A DNA stretch of 64,000 bases from Lucinisca nassula (Eukaryota > Mollusca > Bivalvia > Lucinida > Lucinidae). Shown here piece after piece: positions 48,012 through 58,521 of this stretch; position 1 is the first letter of the stretch; each line of letters opens with the position of its first letter. Where the stretch lies: assembly GCA_963580285.1 (NCBI GenBank), contig OY757011.1:162365908-162429907 (forward strand), written 5' to 3'. The notes under the pieces were generated by a model. That model had not been told where the DNA came from. It worked only from the letters and a program-made list of their open reading frames with translations, and searched no databases. Made by a program: the position numbers and the translations under genes.

Positions 48012-48258
48012 TCATTATGAAAACACGCCTATACAAATACATTGTAAATTTTACTGCTGAAAAACGAAGATTTTAAGATGAAAAATTGTGATATTTTTCT
48101 TATTTTTGCTCTAAAATATAGTCTATGGACTGTGGGTACATGTTAGAATCGCCTCATTGAAAAATAAGGAAAATAAGGTTTACTGCAGTAAATCCCAGTC
48201 TTATTATATAAAAGTGGAGTTCAATGGGGTCAGAATTATAAAGGTGTGTTCTTGATGG
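48012..48258. mobile_element. CORE2-L MITE, hairpin deleted
   Basis: GAAAACACGCCTATACAAAT to ATAAAGGTGTGTTCTTGATG. Confidence 0.78.
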
Positions 48259-48290
48259 AACTGATACATCTAACATCATTGACCCTTTTT

Positions 48291-48503
48291 TTAACCCTTG
48301 TCCTGCTGAATATTCATATATGCCGCACCCACTACCGATTATCAACCAATCAGATTACCTGTAGCAAATTATTACAACAAATTCACAATATGAATGACAA
48401 ACAATGTAGAGCCTGATCAGATGGCTTCTTCAGAAGCCATCTGATCTGGATCTACATTGTTTCAAAGAAAAGGCATATCCGGGCTCAGCAGAACAAGGGT
48501 TAA
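48291..48503. mobile_element. TTAA-1 MITE, complete (GGATATGCC subfamily)
   Basis: TTAACCCTTGTCCTGCTG to CAGCAGAACAAGGGTTAA. Its orientation is opposite to the copy at 2646. Confidence 0.88.
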
Positions 48504-48578
48504 AAGGGAGGTATGACATGTCTTACCAAACATACCACACTTACCATAAGTATTCAGACAACTCAAGTGTTCAAAACT

Positions 48579-48779
48579 TTTAACCCTTTTTGTACCAAAT
48601 GGAATCTTCCTCCTTATATATAGCAGGAGTCCATTTCAAAATTTAGGGGTGTCAGGCTGTGTTTTCATCAAAATTTGTTTGGAAAATGAATGAAGTTTTA
48701 GCATTCTGTGGCGTCTGAACTGGGCCTGCACTGTTTGCCAGGGTACCCAGTTTGGGGTTTCTGGTACAAAATGGGTTAA
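48579..48779. mobile_element. TTAA-2 MITE, core shortened
   Basis: TTAACCCTTTTTGTACCAAA to GGTACAAAATGGGTTAA. Half of the core hairpin is deleted (CATTCTGTGGCGTCTGAACT). Confidence 0.83.
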
Positions 48780-49000
48780 AAACAAGTACAAGTTACTACC
48801 CTATCCTTTGTCAAAAAACAGCTGGATGAGTGGCAAACTGTCTTGGCCCTGATGAGGTGCTGCTTTCTGGGGCATCGTAAAAGCTTAAAGTACTTTCATA
48901 TATATGATGTCTTCCATAGTATTCTAGCATTTATAGAAGCTAATAAAGAAAATATGTAACATTCTGTGCAATCAAAAGAGGCATTCTCTCCATCACTCTT

Positions 49001-49296
49001 GTTTTTGTTTGATTTGTGGTTTAACGTCCCTGTCAACACTTTAAAGGTCATTTTGGAGACGTTGCTTCCAATTTTGTGGGATTTTTACCCGACATTGTGA
49101 TGAAATGACATCTCAAGCCCTGCCGCCCAATGAAACCAATAGGGTTTAAGCATGGAAGTCCCGACTCGTACTCCTTTGCCCGGGCAGGCTTAGATCCTCT
49201 AAGGGGTTTACCAGTACTCGTGTGCGGCCGTGTTCAGCTCTGCGTGGCAGCATCATGCAGCCCATTTATTTCTTCAAGCCCCCATGGGCGGGGGCC
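49001..49296 (+). mobile_element. SINE-D, nearly full length
   Basis: GTTTTTGTTTGATTTGTGGT to CCCATGGGCGGGGGCC. Confidence 0.86.
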
Positions 49297-50074
49297 GACA
49301 GCATTTGTGTAATCCATCAATAAATGTATGCATTAGAGTGCTGACAAAGTTTTCTCAAAATAGCCACAGTGACATTGACCTTGAGCCAAAGATCCTAAAA
49401 TGCGAACTCACTCAAGATATTATCATACACAACATTTGTGTGAAGTTATATTGAAGTTCATCAATAAATGTAGATGCTAGAGTGACAACAAAGTTTTTCT
49501 AGATACAGTGACTTTGACCTTGAGCCTAGTAGCATTTCTGCCAAGTTCAAAATCCTACAGGAATAAGAAAGTTATTGACCAGACACATACAAAGACCCTC
49601 TTTTGACATCTGACCTCTAAGAATGACCTTGACCTTTTGAGGTACCGACCTGGGTCTTGGGTGCGACACATCTCATGATGGTGAACATTTCTGGCAAGTA
49701 ATTTCAAAATCCATCTCAAGAATAAGAAAATTATTGACCGGACATGATTTGCCCATACATACATCATATGTACATGCAAATCGTGTGTACCTGCAAATCA
49801 TGCAAATCATACATACACATAATTATACCACCTCTCACAACCTTGCAAGTTTCTTAATAGTTTGTTCCTGCTGTAGTGGTGTTTAGGTGATCACCAATGG
49901 ATTTTTCACACATTAACATTTGCCAGGTCATGAGGAAGCTGTTTGGACATGAGGCCACTCGGCATATCTTGCATAACTTCTGATGCTAAGGGCAAACTGT
50001 GACAAAAACGCCCCAAAACTCCATATAAACTGTTCAAGTGCAACTGTTAAACCAACATGGTGGCTAATTCATTG
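49297..50074. other. Intron with a degenerate direct repeat
   Basis: CAATAAATGTATGCATTAGA and CAATAAATGTAGATGCTAGA (49318 and 49461) start two related units of about 143 bp that share GTGAC(A/T)TTGACCTTGAGCC. CTTGACCTTTTGAGGT-type text follows. It is probably an old repeat; no exon is seen. Confidence 0.55.
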
Positions 50075-50274
50075 TTAACCCTTATCTTGCTGTTCACGAC
50101 AACCCCTATCTTTGCGAACAGTGTAGATCCAGATCAGAAGCCATCTGATCAGGATCTACACTGTTTGGCATTCAGTTTATGAATTTGTAGCAATAAATTA
50201 CATCAAGTAATTTGATTGGTTGATAGACAGAAATAGGTGTGGCTTAAATGAATATTCAGCAAGATAAGGGTTAA
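50075..50274. mobile_element. TTAA-1 MITE with shortened inner arm
   Basis: TTAACCCTTATCTTGCTG to CAAGATAAGGGTTAA. The inner arm is reduced to CAGAAGCCATCTG. Confidence 0.86.
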
Positions 50275-50535
50275 CAATCACATCAGTTCCACAATGATGT
50301 TCTGATATCATGAAATTTTTAAATGCTACGTTGAGGCTGACAACTTAACGTCACTCAATGAAATACAAACAAAGCAAATCAAATAACACATCATCTGCTC
50401 AGTGCAATAACGTTGTAAGTGCAAAATGGCAACTTTTCAGGAGAGACAAAAATCTGTTTTATTAAAGAATGGCATACAAAACCATACTATAAGCTGGTTT
50501 CTTAGCTTCATGGCGATTTCTTTTATTTGTGTGTG

Positions 50536-50655
50536 CAGAGCTTAAGATGTCATTTCATCTCAATGTAGGGTAAAAGTCCCATAAATCTGGAAGCAAAGTC
50601 TCCAAAATGACCTACACAGTGTTGACAGGGATGTTAAACCTCAAATCAATCAAAA
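50536..50655 (-). mobile_element. SINE-D tail part
   Basis: CAGAGCTTAAGATGTCATTT to GTTAAACCTCAAATCAATCA. Confidence 0.78.
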
Positions 50656-52093
50656 ATCGAGGCCCTGTGGTTTCAAAAAAGAATATTTTTGAAGTTGATC
50701 CATTATAAGTCTATTGGAGTTAAGGAGGCCTGGTGAATGGCCAATTCAGACTCCAGGGGCATTATTGGCAGGTTTTATGAAGGAGACCACTTGACATTGC
50801 TACATAATAAATATCTAAGCTCTTGGCCTCATGGTTTCGGAGAAGATTTTTGATGTTTGTTCCAGTATAAGTCTATAGGTGCTAATGAGCCCTGGGGCAT
50901 GACAAATTTTGACCCAAAGGGCATGGTTGGCATGATTTATGTGGGTGACCATTTTATGTTGTTATATACTAAATATCTAAGGTGTGTGTGTGTGTGAATT
51001 CGGGTTTAACGTTGCTTTCAACAATTTTTCAGTTATATCACGATGGTGTCTGGTTGCGACAGGGAGCTCAATGCTCACTTTTATAGTGCTGCCTCACTGA
51101 AGTATCATGTCCCAGACACATTACAGGATACCACACCCAGTCACATTATCCTGACACTGGGTCGACCAGTCCTAGCTCTGCCCGTAAATCTGAGTGCCAA
51201 GCAAGGAGCAGCTAGTACCATTTTTAACGACTTTGGTATGTCGCGGCCCGGGATTGAACCCGTGACCTCCCGTTCCCCGGAGCGGACACTCTAAAATATC
51301 TAAGGTCTGTACTTCATGGTTTCAGAAAATAAGATTTTCGAAGCTTATTTTCCATTATTAGTTTATTGGAGTTACATGGTCATACGATTTGGCCAATTTA
51401 GACCCTAGGGGCATGATTGGCAGGATTCATGTAGGCGACCACTTGCCATTGCTACATGCTAAATATCTAAGCTCTGGGCCCTGTGGTTTCATAGAAGATT
51501 TTTGAAGCTTTTTTCCATTATGAGTCTATGGGAGAGAACGACCTCCGGGGTGTGGCCCATTTGGAATCCAGGGGCATGATTGGCAGGAATTATGTAGGTG
51601 ACCACTTGTCATTACAAAATGCTAAATATCTAAGCTCTGGGCCCTGTGGTTTCAGAGAAGATTTTTGAAGCTTTTTTTCTATTATGAGTCTATAGGAGCT
51701 AAGGGGCCCCGGGGTGTGGCCAATTTGGACCCCAGGAGCATGATTGGCAGGAATTATGTCGGTGACCACTTGCCATTGCTACATGCTAAATACCTAAGCT
51801 CTGGGCCCTGTGGTTTCAGAGAAGAAGATTTTTAAACTTTTTCCCATTATAAGTCTATGGGAGCTATATGTTGCCATGGCAACCAGAAGTCAAATCTGAT
51901 CAGCCCAAAAACCTTATGCAGCCTTTCCCCCTACCTGATGATGCTTCACATGAAATTTGATAAAGATTGGCCATGGGATATCAGAGATATACTTATTTGA
52001 AATTGTTTACAGACGCACGCACGCAAGACAGACGACTGACAAATGTGATCACAAAAGTTCACCTTGTCACTACGTGACAGGTGAGCTAAAAAG
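50656..52093 (+). repeat. Tandem array of about 165-bp units with GAGCTAAAAA end
   Basis: Units share CTAAATATCTAAGCTCTGGG, CCTGTGGTTTCAGAGAAGAT, ATTATGAGTCTATGGGAGCT and GGCATGATTGGCAGGA. About six to seven units run 50656-51870, with a SINE-T2 inserted at 50984-51293. The 3' end (GACGCACGCACGCAAGACAG to CACTACGTGACAGGTGAGCT plus AAAAA) matches the M-type tails. No function is visible. Confidence 0.75.
50984..51293 (-). mobile_element. SINE-T2, 5'-truncated, with target-site duplication
   Basis: On the minus strand it starts within the tRNA-like head (AGAGTGTCCGCTCC), keeps the B box GGGTTCAATCCCGGG, and ends AACGTTAAACCCGAATTCAC plus (CA)n. The 13 bp duplication AAATATCTAAGGT lies at 50971-50983 and 51294-51306. 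Confidence 0.9.
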
Positions 52094-52130
52094 GGTTAAA
52101 TTAGCAAGTGCATTAAACTGCAGTACTTAC

Positions 52131-52251
52131 AACTTGATATGACAAAAGTGATTGGAGCATTTAGGTAATCCAAGTCAATAGCTGTTATGGAAACTGGATC
52201 TGATTGCAAAACGCCATCCACTTCAGCTGTCAAGACAATTGGGTCACCAGT
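52131..52251 (-). CDS. Cadherin exon E5 (residues 171-210)
   Basis: The 121 nt exon has acceptor ..GTTTTGCAG and donor GTAAG. It starts in phase 0 and ends with one extra base, which E6 completes to Ser. It reads DPIVLTAEVDGVLQSDPVSI, then TAIDLDYLNAPITFVISS. AIDLD is the DxD motif and PITFVISS the next strand. Confidence 0.88.
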
Positions 52252-52271
52252 CTGCAAAACACAATTAACCC

Positions 52272-52622
52272 TTACAGTCGAACTTCGATGGCTCAAACCC
52301 CTTTGGGACTATGAAAATTAAATGAGACAGCGGTATTTCAAGCCACTGAAGGTCACTGCTAAGAGGCATAACGAGATACTTTTGAACATCTTTCGATGTT
52401 AGATAATGAAAATGTTTGCTGTGTGTACTCATTAGAATCGCCTCACCGAGGCGATTCTAATGAGTACACACAGCACACATTTGCAAGATAAAAGACTAAA
52501 ATCTCCTTAATCATCCCCCACCATTTCTTATCTTGAGGATTTCCCTAGGGGCTCAAGTACGAGTTCGACTCAGCCATGGTAAACGAGCAATCGGTGTTCG
52601 AGCAATCGAAGTTCTACTGTAT
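52272..52622. mobile_element. TA-1 MITE, complete
   Basis: TACAGTCGAACTTCGATGGC to AATCGAAGTTCTACTGTA, with the central hairpin at 52425-52475. Confidence 0.88.
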
Positions 52623-52800
52623 CTTGCTGAATATTCATTTAAGCCACACCCATTTCTGTCTATCAACCAATCAAATTACTTGATGTAATTTATTGCTACA
52701 AATTCATAAACTGAATGCCAAACAGTGTAGGTCCTGATCAGATGGCTTCTGAACTGGATCTACACTGTTTGCAAAGATAGGGTTGTCGTGAACAGCATTG
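52623..52800. mobile_element. TTAA-1 MITE, both ends trimmed
   Basis: TCTTGCTGAATATTCATTTA to GTTGTCGTGAACAGCATTGG. The left TTAACCCTT is replaced by the end of TA-1, so TA-1 probably inserted into this element or they recombined. Confidence 0.75.
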
Positions 52801-52907
52801 GGTAGACAAATGCACCTGTAGAACCTGATGAACCTTCAGAACCATAGTAACAGATAAGGTGTGTATTTTGTGATAACTGAAGGATAGCTTTCCTGATTTC
52901 TGCATAT

Positions 52908-52985
52908 AAACCTATGTTGTGGGTTTTCATTAGAACTGCCTCGATGAGAGGATTATAATGAATACCCACAACACAGGTTTTCATG
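52908..52985. repeat. CORE2-like hairpin, alone
   Basis: AACCTATGTTGTGGGTTTTC, TTAGAACTGCCTCGATGAGA, TATAATGAATACCCACAACA, CAGGTTTTC. The arms are about 33 bp with no flanking family match. Confidence 0.65.
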
Positions 52986-53042
52986 TAGAACTGACATAAC
53001 TATACTTGTTATCACAAAATACCAACCTAATCTGTTGCTATG

Positions 53043-53240
53043 TTAACCCTTCTCTTGCTGAATATTCAGTTAAGCCACACCCATTTCTGTCTATCAACCA
53101 ATCAAATTACTGGATGTAATTTATTGCTACAAATTCATAAACTGAATGGCAAACAGTGTAGATCCTGATCAGATGGCTTCTTAAGAATCTACACTGTGTC
53201 CAAAGATAGGGGTTGTCGTGAACAGCAAGATAAGGGTTAA
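53043..53240. mobile_element. TTAA-1 MITE, core shortened
   Basis: TTAACCCTTCTCTTGCTG to CAAGATAAGGGTTAA. One core arm is partly deleted (GGCTTCTTAAGAATCTACAC). Confidence 0.86.
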
Positions 53241-53412
53241 ATCAGAGCCTGCAAAATGTTCTCCAAGCTGCATGGAAAAATTTGACTTCTGACATCATCA
53301 GACTTTAAGGAAACAGCATGCTGCAGAGGACCCGGGCTTTTCTTGCTTGTCAAGGTGGAAATTTATGATATTAAGATATGTGACAACAATATATAGAGTT
53401 TACTACACAGCC

Positions 53413-53540
53413 CATTTTAAATATGGGATTTATAAACCGAGGGAGGTTGAAGATCCGATAAAGAAACGAGAGCGCTTGCGCAGGAGTTTCTTTATCGGAT
53501 GTTCAACCTCCCGAGGTTTATAAATCCCATATTTAAAATG
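53413..53540. repeat. Long hairpin, one copy in window
   Basis: CATTTTAAATATGGGATTTA and GGTTGAAGATCCGATAAAGA pair with TCTTTATCGGATGTTCAACC and TAAATCCCATATTTAAAATG. The arms are about 55 bp with two or three mismatches; the loop GAGAGCGCTTGCGCAGGA contains its own GCGCTTGCGC. Confidence 0.88.
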
Positions 53541-53780
53541 GACTGAGTCAATAATCTGTATATTACATGCATTTTGATAAAGCTGATGGATAATTTTTTA
53601 TCTAATTCTTTGTAATAAGCTGACTGAAACAAAAACTGTATTGACGCCATCTTGAAGGCGCTTTCTGTGGTACTGAATGAAAATAAAAGAACTAAAATTA
53701 TTATGGTGATAAAAGAACTGAAAACGTGAGAGTACAATAACCAAACTTACGCCTAATTCAGTGGTTATGTCTATGTAATC

Positions 53781-54078
53781 CCGCCCCTGCCCATCGGGGC
53801 TTGGAGAAATAGATTGGGCTGCATGATGCTTCCACCCAGAGCTGAATCTGACCACACACGAGTACTGCTTGACCGGTTAGAGGGACTAAGCCTGCCCATG
53901 CAAAGTGGTTCGAGTCAGATCGTCAATGCATATAAATCTTCTGGTTTAACTGGGCGGCAAGGCTTGAAGTGTCATTTCATCTCAATGTCGGGTAAAAGTC
54001 CCACAAAATTGGAAGCAACATCTCCCAAATGACCTAAATAGTGTTGACGGGGACGTTAAACCCCAATTCAAACAAACA
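53781..54078 (-). mobile_element. SINE-D, full length, with target-site duplication
   Basis: CCGCCCCTGCCCATCGGGGC to GACGTTAAACCCCAATTCAA and ACAAACA. The 14 bp duplication ATGTCTATGTAATC lies at 53767-53780 and 54079-54092. Confidence 0.92.
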
Positions 54079-54092
54079 ATGTCTATGTAATC

Positions 54093-54814
54093 TTTAATTC
54101 ATCACTGCCTTTGAGTCTAACGCCATGCATTCTGAATGTTGTTTACATCTTTGGAGACGCCGTTGACGTCACGTCGAGAACAATGCGTCAACGTGAATTA
54201 AACATTTCCGCGTCTAAATATAACAATTGCATTGGAAAAGTAGTACCGGCAAGAGGGAAATATTTCCTTATGAGAAATAAATCTTCCTAGGCCAGAGGTG
54301 ATTATCATTTTTAATTCATTGAGAAACCATGGTATTTCTTCGTTATGCATGTAATATCATCAGTTAGATAATCAAATGTAAATATCATCATGAGCCTGTG
54401 ATTTTTGAAAAGGACTCCCTAAGATACATAAACACCTTCAAAAATATAAAGTCTCAATCAAATCAAATGAAAGTTCAAAATTCAATTTTAAAAAGATCAA
54501 TATTTAATTTGAAATTAATTCAATGAAACTGTCAATTATAGTTTTGATAACCATTTAAATTTTGTGAACTGGGTACTCTTTATTATGGCCAAGTATATAT
54601 AAAATGGCACATCATTTAGTCCAGTGGTTTCTGAGGTGTGTGAAAGTGTGGATGGATGAATGACCATGGCAGACAAAGGACCATTCATAGATTTTGGCTC
54701 AGTTGTGTTAAAACTGTCATAAATTTTCAGCAGAAAATGTCAGTTTTTAGACCATGTAAGTATGTTCTATACTGATCTGATGTATTACAAGACTGAGACT
54801 TTTCTATTACTTAC
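54093..54814. other. Intron sequence without recognisable feature
   Basis: AT-rich; 54160-54200 is slightly GC-richer with GACGTCACGTCGAGAAC. No repeat family or exon is seen until E4. Confidence 0.55.
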
Positions 54815-54991
54815 CGTGATCCCAGATATTATGCTGCCTGTGTACACAACATCATCACAATTGAGCTCCACTGGTTTTTCGTTATGGCAGTTTTCGAAAG
54901 TAAATGATGGATCCTGGTCATCATAATCTACTACGTTTATCGTCAAACTAGTACTTGCAGTGCGCCTTTCTGCTTCATTATCTGCATTATC
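54815..54991 (-). CDS. Cadherin exon E4 (residues 112-170)
   Basis: The 177 nt exon has acceptor ..CCTTTTTAG and donor GTAAG, phase 0 to 0. It carries SLTINVVDYDDQDPSFTF, a degenerate linker where DYDDQDP replaces DxNDNxP. A cysteine pair follows (FENCHNEKPVELNCDD) in the first strand of the next repeat, which could form a local disulfide. Cysteines are rare in the rest of the product. Confidence 0.9.
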
Positions 54992-55059
54992 CTAAAAAGG
55001 AAAGGGAAGGGAGCAATACAGCAGTCCTTAGGCATAACATTCTCATTACATGGACTTGT

Positions 55060-55390
55060 TGACCTGCCGCCTGTTGTTCAGAACTAACAACATTGTTTCT
55101 TAATGGAGCCCCGCCAAGCGAATTTGTGTCTTCGAGCATTCCGTCATGACAAATTTTAACTGCGCATGCCGAGCCATTCAGAGGGGCCAGGGATATGGTT
55201 TTCTGTCTGAAGGTTCCTCTTGATTCACTGCTTGTATGAGCGAGCAGCGAAGGTTCTGGCGAGACTGCGCGGATGCGCAGGCTCGCCTTAACCTTTGCTG
55301 CTCGCATAGGTGATAAGTACCAAAATCGCTTGACGGGGCCCAATGTATCGTTAAAACTTTGATCATTTAATACAACAAATATGCTAGACT
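55060..55390. mobile_element. CCAG-1 MITE split by an H-family insertion
   Basis: GCCTGTTGTTCAGAACTAAC up to 55103, then H (55104-55342), then AATGTATCGTTAAAACTTTG and CAACAAATATGCTA. The right half is missing. Confidence 0.68.
55104..55342. mobile_element. H-family MITE, nested
   Basis: TGGAGCCCCGCCAAGCGAAT to AATCGCTTGACGGGGCCCA, with the GCAGCGAAGGTTCTGGCGAG hairpin. Confidence 0.82.
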
Positions 55391-56147
55391 GTAGCATCTT
55401 TATAATGCTGTCATTGGGATCCATCGACATCAACAGCGTTATGTGATCCACGTTGTACACATATCGAGAACCGGGTTACCCTAACCACTTTTTCTGCATG
55501 CATGATTACAGTTTCTGCCGGTTTATTATAATTATTCCATATTGCATGTATTTTATAAGTTATATAGTTACTAGATTAATTTTCAATCTGGTTCTATACT
55601 TCTAGTGGTCATTTGGCTTTTCATTCAGACCATTTTTGACTTTATTTATTTTTGTACTTTCATTTCTGTATCTCTGGCTGCCATATTTATTTACCTCTTT
55701 CGGTAGTCGGTAAAGTATCACTAAATAGTGAAGTAAAATGCAACTTGACTATACCGTAATGTTAGCTTGAAAGAAAGGGAACCAAGTTTACATTGGTGTT
55801 TATGTTTGTCTATTGATGATTTCCGTTTCTTTGCTTTTATCCTGTGAATAATTAATGAACTACCATTTGCAGATGCACAAAAAAAAGAAAACCTCTGCTA
55901 TGCCCTGTTTTGGTGAGAAAAATACTTAGCGTCTGCATGTGACAGTTACAAAGGGATTTAATTGAGACTTAACTGTTACAAATATCTTGACTGACCTAAG
56001 TTTCGCACCTTTATCACACTGTTAATTGCTGGCTTATCGATAAGCCTTCGGCGAGTATTCAGTTTTATAGTGTTGCCAGTGTATTTCTCCATAAAAAACA
56101 TATGTAATGGGTACTTGTCAGAGGTGATCCAACAATGTACGTTTGTT
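55391..56147. other. Intron sequence without recognisable feature
   Basis: AT-rich single-copy text. ATCGATAAGCCTTCGGCGAG near 56037 and short A-runs are the only distinct points. Confidence 0.5.
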
Positions 56148-56408
56148 TCTTTTGAATGGAGTTTAATGGCCCAGTCAACACTATTTAGGTCATATCAAGC
56201 TGATCAGTTACCCTAACCACTCTTACTGGGCAGATTGGCAGACTTATATACAAGTGTTTAACCAGTACAGTGCACATTCTTCCGCCAGAAAATGGCAACT
56301 GCCCTTCTTGAAACAGCAGAAGGGAGAGAATGGCAGTAGAAAAGATTTCATGATCAACCTCCACGAAAGAATGTTGCCAGCCCCGGCAGGTATCAAACCT
56401 GCAAGCTT
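56148..56408 (-). mobile_element. SINE-T3, nearly complete
   Basis: GAATGGAGTTTAATGGCCCA, TCAACACTATTTAGGTCATA, CTTGAAACAGCAGAAGGGAG, GATTTCATGATCAACCTCCA, GCCAGCCCCGGCAGGTATCA. It is the complement of a tRNA-like head with B-box-like AGGTATCAAACCTGC. Confidence 0.78.
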
Positions 56409-56617
56409 CTTCAGCAGTCTGATCTGTGTCTCCACTGCTTGCTCATTATTGCTTACTTTGGGGTCTGAATATTTAGGGTAAATACAGTGGCAACCATTTT
56501 CGAAAAGGGCATTCTTATGAACTTGGAAGTGTAAAATGTTGAATTAATGTGGATAGCAAAGGCTTTGATCAGACTGAATGAATGCTCTTGATTGGAGCCT
56601 TTATTAGCTGCCACGTC

Positions 56618-56830
56618 TTAACCCTTGTCCTGCTGAATATTCATATATGCCACACCCACTACTGATTATTAACCAATCAGATTACTTGATGCAAATTATT
56701 GCAACAAATTCACAATCTGAATGGCAAACAATGCAGATCTTGATCAGATGGCTTCGTTAGAAGCCATCTGATCTGGATCTTCATTGTTTGGAAAATAAGG
56801 CATATCCGGGCTCAGCAGAACAAGGGTTAA
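56618..56830. mobile_element. TTAA-1 MITE, complete (GGATATGCC subfamily)
   Basis: TTAACCCTTGTCCTGCTG to CAGCAGAACAAGGGTTAA. It is 35 nt from the E3 donor side. Confidence 0.88.
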
Positions 56831-56865
56831 AACAATTTTTCATAACATAGCCCTTATACACCTAC

Positions 56866-56997
56866 CCTAGCTGTGATCGTCAAGGTAAATGTTTCTTGGT
56901 TTGCTTTTTTCAAGGCTTCATAATCAAGCTTTCTCTCCAGAACAACAACACCAGTGCCTGTATTAGGGATACTAAATGCTGGTTGTAGTGTATTCAA
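56866..56997 (-). CDS. Cadherin exon E3 (residues 68-111)
   Basis: The 132 nt exon has acceptor ..TTTCTTTTTCAG and donor GTAGGT, phase 0 to 0. It encodes AFSIPNTGTGVVVLERKLDYE, close to the EC pattern F-x-I-x-x-x-T-G-x-V with the LDYE motif, then ETFTLTITAR, the last strand before the next linker. It continues the repeat begun in E1/E2. Confidence 0.92.
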
Positions 56998-57033
56998 CTG
57001 AAAAAGAAATTCAATATTTACACAAAATTTAAA

Positions 57034-57253
57034 TTAACCCTTAACCTGCCGAGAAAAACAACACCTGAAAATGTCGTCTGCTGAATCTTTTTGCAACTTT
57101 TGAAAAATATTTTTACAAACAGGCAAATAGTGTGGACCCAGATCAGACTGCTCCTACAGGAGCAGTCTGATCTGGGTCAACACTGTTTGCAACGACCTTT
57201 GAAGTAACCGGCAGACGACAAAGCATATAACAATTGTCGTGATTGGCATTTTA
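57034..57253. mobile_element. TTAA-4 MITE
   Basis: TTAACCCTTAACCTGCCGAG, GTCGTCTGCTGAATC, core AATAGTGTGGACCCAGATCA with inner arm GACTGCTCCTACAGGAGCAGTC, and CAATTGTCGTGATTGGCA. Confidence 0.84.
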
Positions 57254-57259
57254 TGGCTG

Positions 57260-57852
57260 AAACTCTAATGCACTTGCATATGTAATGTGACGACTGATTG
57301 GTTTTTGTTTGTTTGATTTGAGGTTTAACATCCCCGTCAACACTGTAAAGGTCATTTTGGAGACTTTGCTTCCAATTTTGTGGGACTTTTACCCGACATT
57401 GAGATGAAATGACATAGAGCCCTGTCGCCCAATGAAACCAATAGGGTTTATTAGCATGGACGGTCCGCCTCGCACCGCGGTTCCTGGACAGGCTTAGATC
57501 CTCTAAGCGGTTTACTAGTACTAGTGTGCGGACAATGTCAAAAATTTGTGACAGTCTTTTCTGCGATATACTGTCCGAAACCTGACATCACATAACGTTG
57601 CTTTTCATTGGCTGGCATTTGGTTTTATGCAGCTAACTGCACTTGCTGTTTTCCACAAAAAGACAAGTTTTTAAACAAAATATGTGAATAAGTACATTGG
57701 AATGGGGAAAACTCTACTGCAAATTGTCATTTGGGGAGGTAGCCAATTTCGTTTTATGGCTCCGCTAGCGTGTCGCCAAAAAACGAAATTTCCAACCATA
57801 AAACCTGTGATTTACACCCCCAAATGACAATTTTGAATACAGTTATCCCCTA
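57260..57852. mobile_element. O-family MITE split by SINE-D
   Basis: AACTCTAATGCACTTGCATA, SINE-D (57302-57531), then CAATGTCAAAAATTTGTGAC, the hairpin around GGTAGCCAATTTCGTTTTAT, and CAGTTATCCCCTAA. Confidence 0.78.
57302..57531 (+). mobile_element. SINE-D, head truncated, nested
   Basis: TTTTTGTTTGTTTGATTTGA to TTTACTAGTACTAGTGTGCG. Confidence 0.82.
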
Positions 57853-57920
57853 AATGTGTGTTTAGGGTTTCCTGACCCTATAATATTGAAATGATTCTAA
57901 CAAGAACCTACAAAATATCT

Positions 57921-58273
57921 GCAGTCGAACTTCAATGGCTCCAACACCTTTGGGACCTCGAAAAATCTGTTCGAGACAGGGGTAGTTCGAGCCACTGAGG
58001 GTTACTGACGGGAGGCTTAACGAGATACTTTTAGACATCTTTTCGGTGTTCTATAATGAATATGTATGCTGTGTGTACTCATTAGAATCGCCTCATCGAG
58101 GCGATTCTAATGAGTACACACAGCATACATTTGCAAGATTAAAGACTAAAATCTCCAAAGTTATCCCCAACTATTTCTTATGTAGAGTATTTCGCTAGGG
58201 GCTCAAGAAAGGGTTCAACACATCCATGGTAAACGAGCCATCGGTGTTCGAGCCATCGAAGTTCAACTGTATC
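57921..58273. mobile_element. TA-1 MITE
   Basis: GCAGTCGAACTTCAATGGCT to AGCCATCGAAGTTCAACTGTA, with the central hairpin at 58069-58122. Confidence 0.87.
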
Positions 58274-58521
58274 TAACAAGAAATGAGGAGAGTTGCACGA
58301 ACCAAAACTAAGGTCCGCTAATAAGAGGCTGAGTTTCAGAGTGTGCATTATATTCACTGATGTAGTCCATCCGTCCGTCTGACCATGGTCAGTTAGCATA
58401 ACAGGCCATTACTCTTAAACCAGTTGCCATATGGTGGTAATATTTTTGGCAAACGAATTGACATTGGTATGTTCTAGACAATGGACTTGCCAAACATTAT
58501 TTTTCTTAGTTTCAAGTTCAA

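Noticed and set aside
54987..55460. 157-residue open frame on the minus strand
   Set aside because: It runs through an H-family element and its flanks; matching frames at 39824 and 44808 lie in the other H copies. Treated as transposon shadow (see finding).
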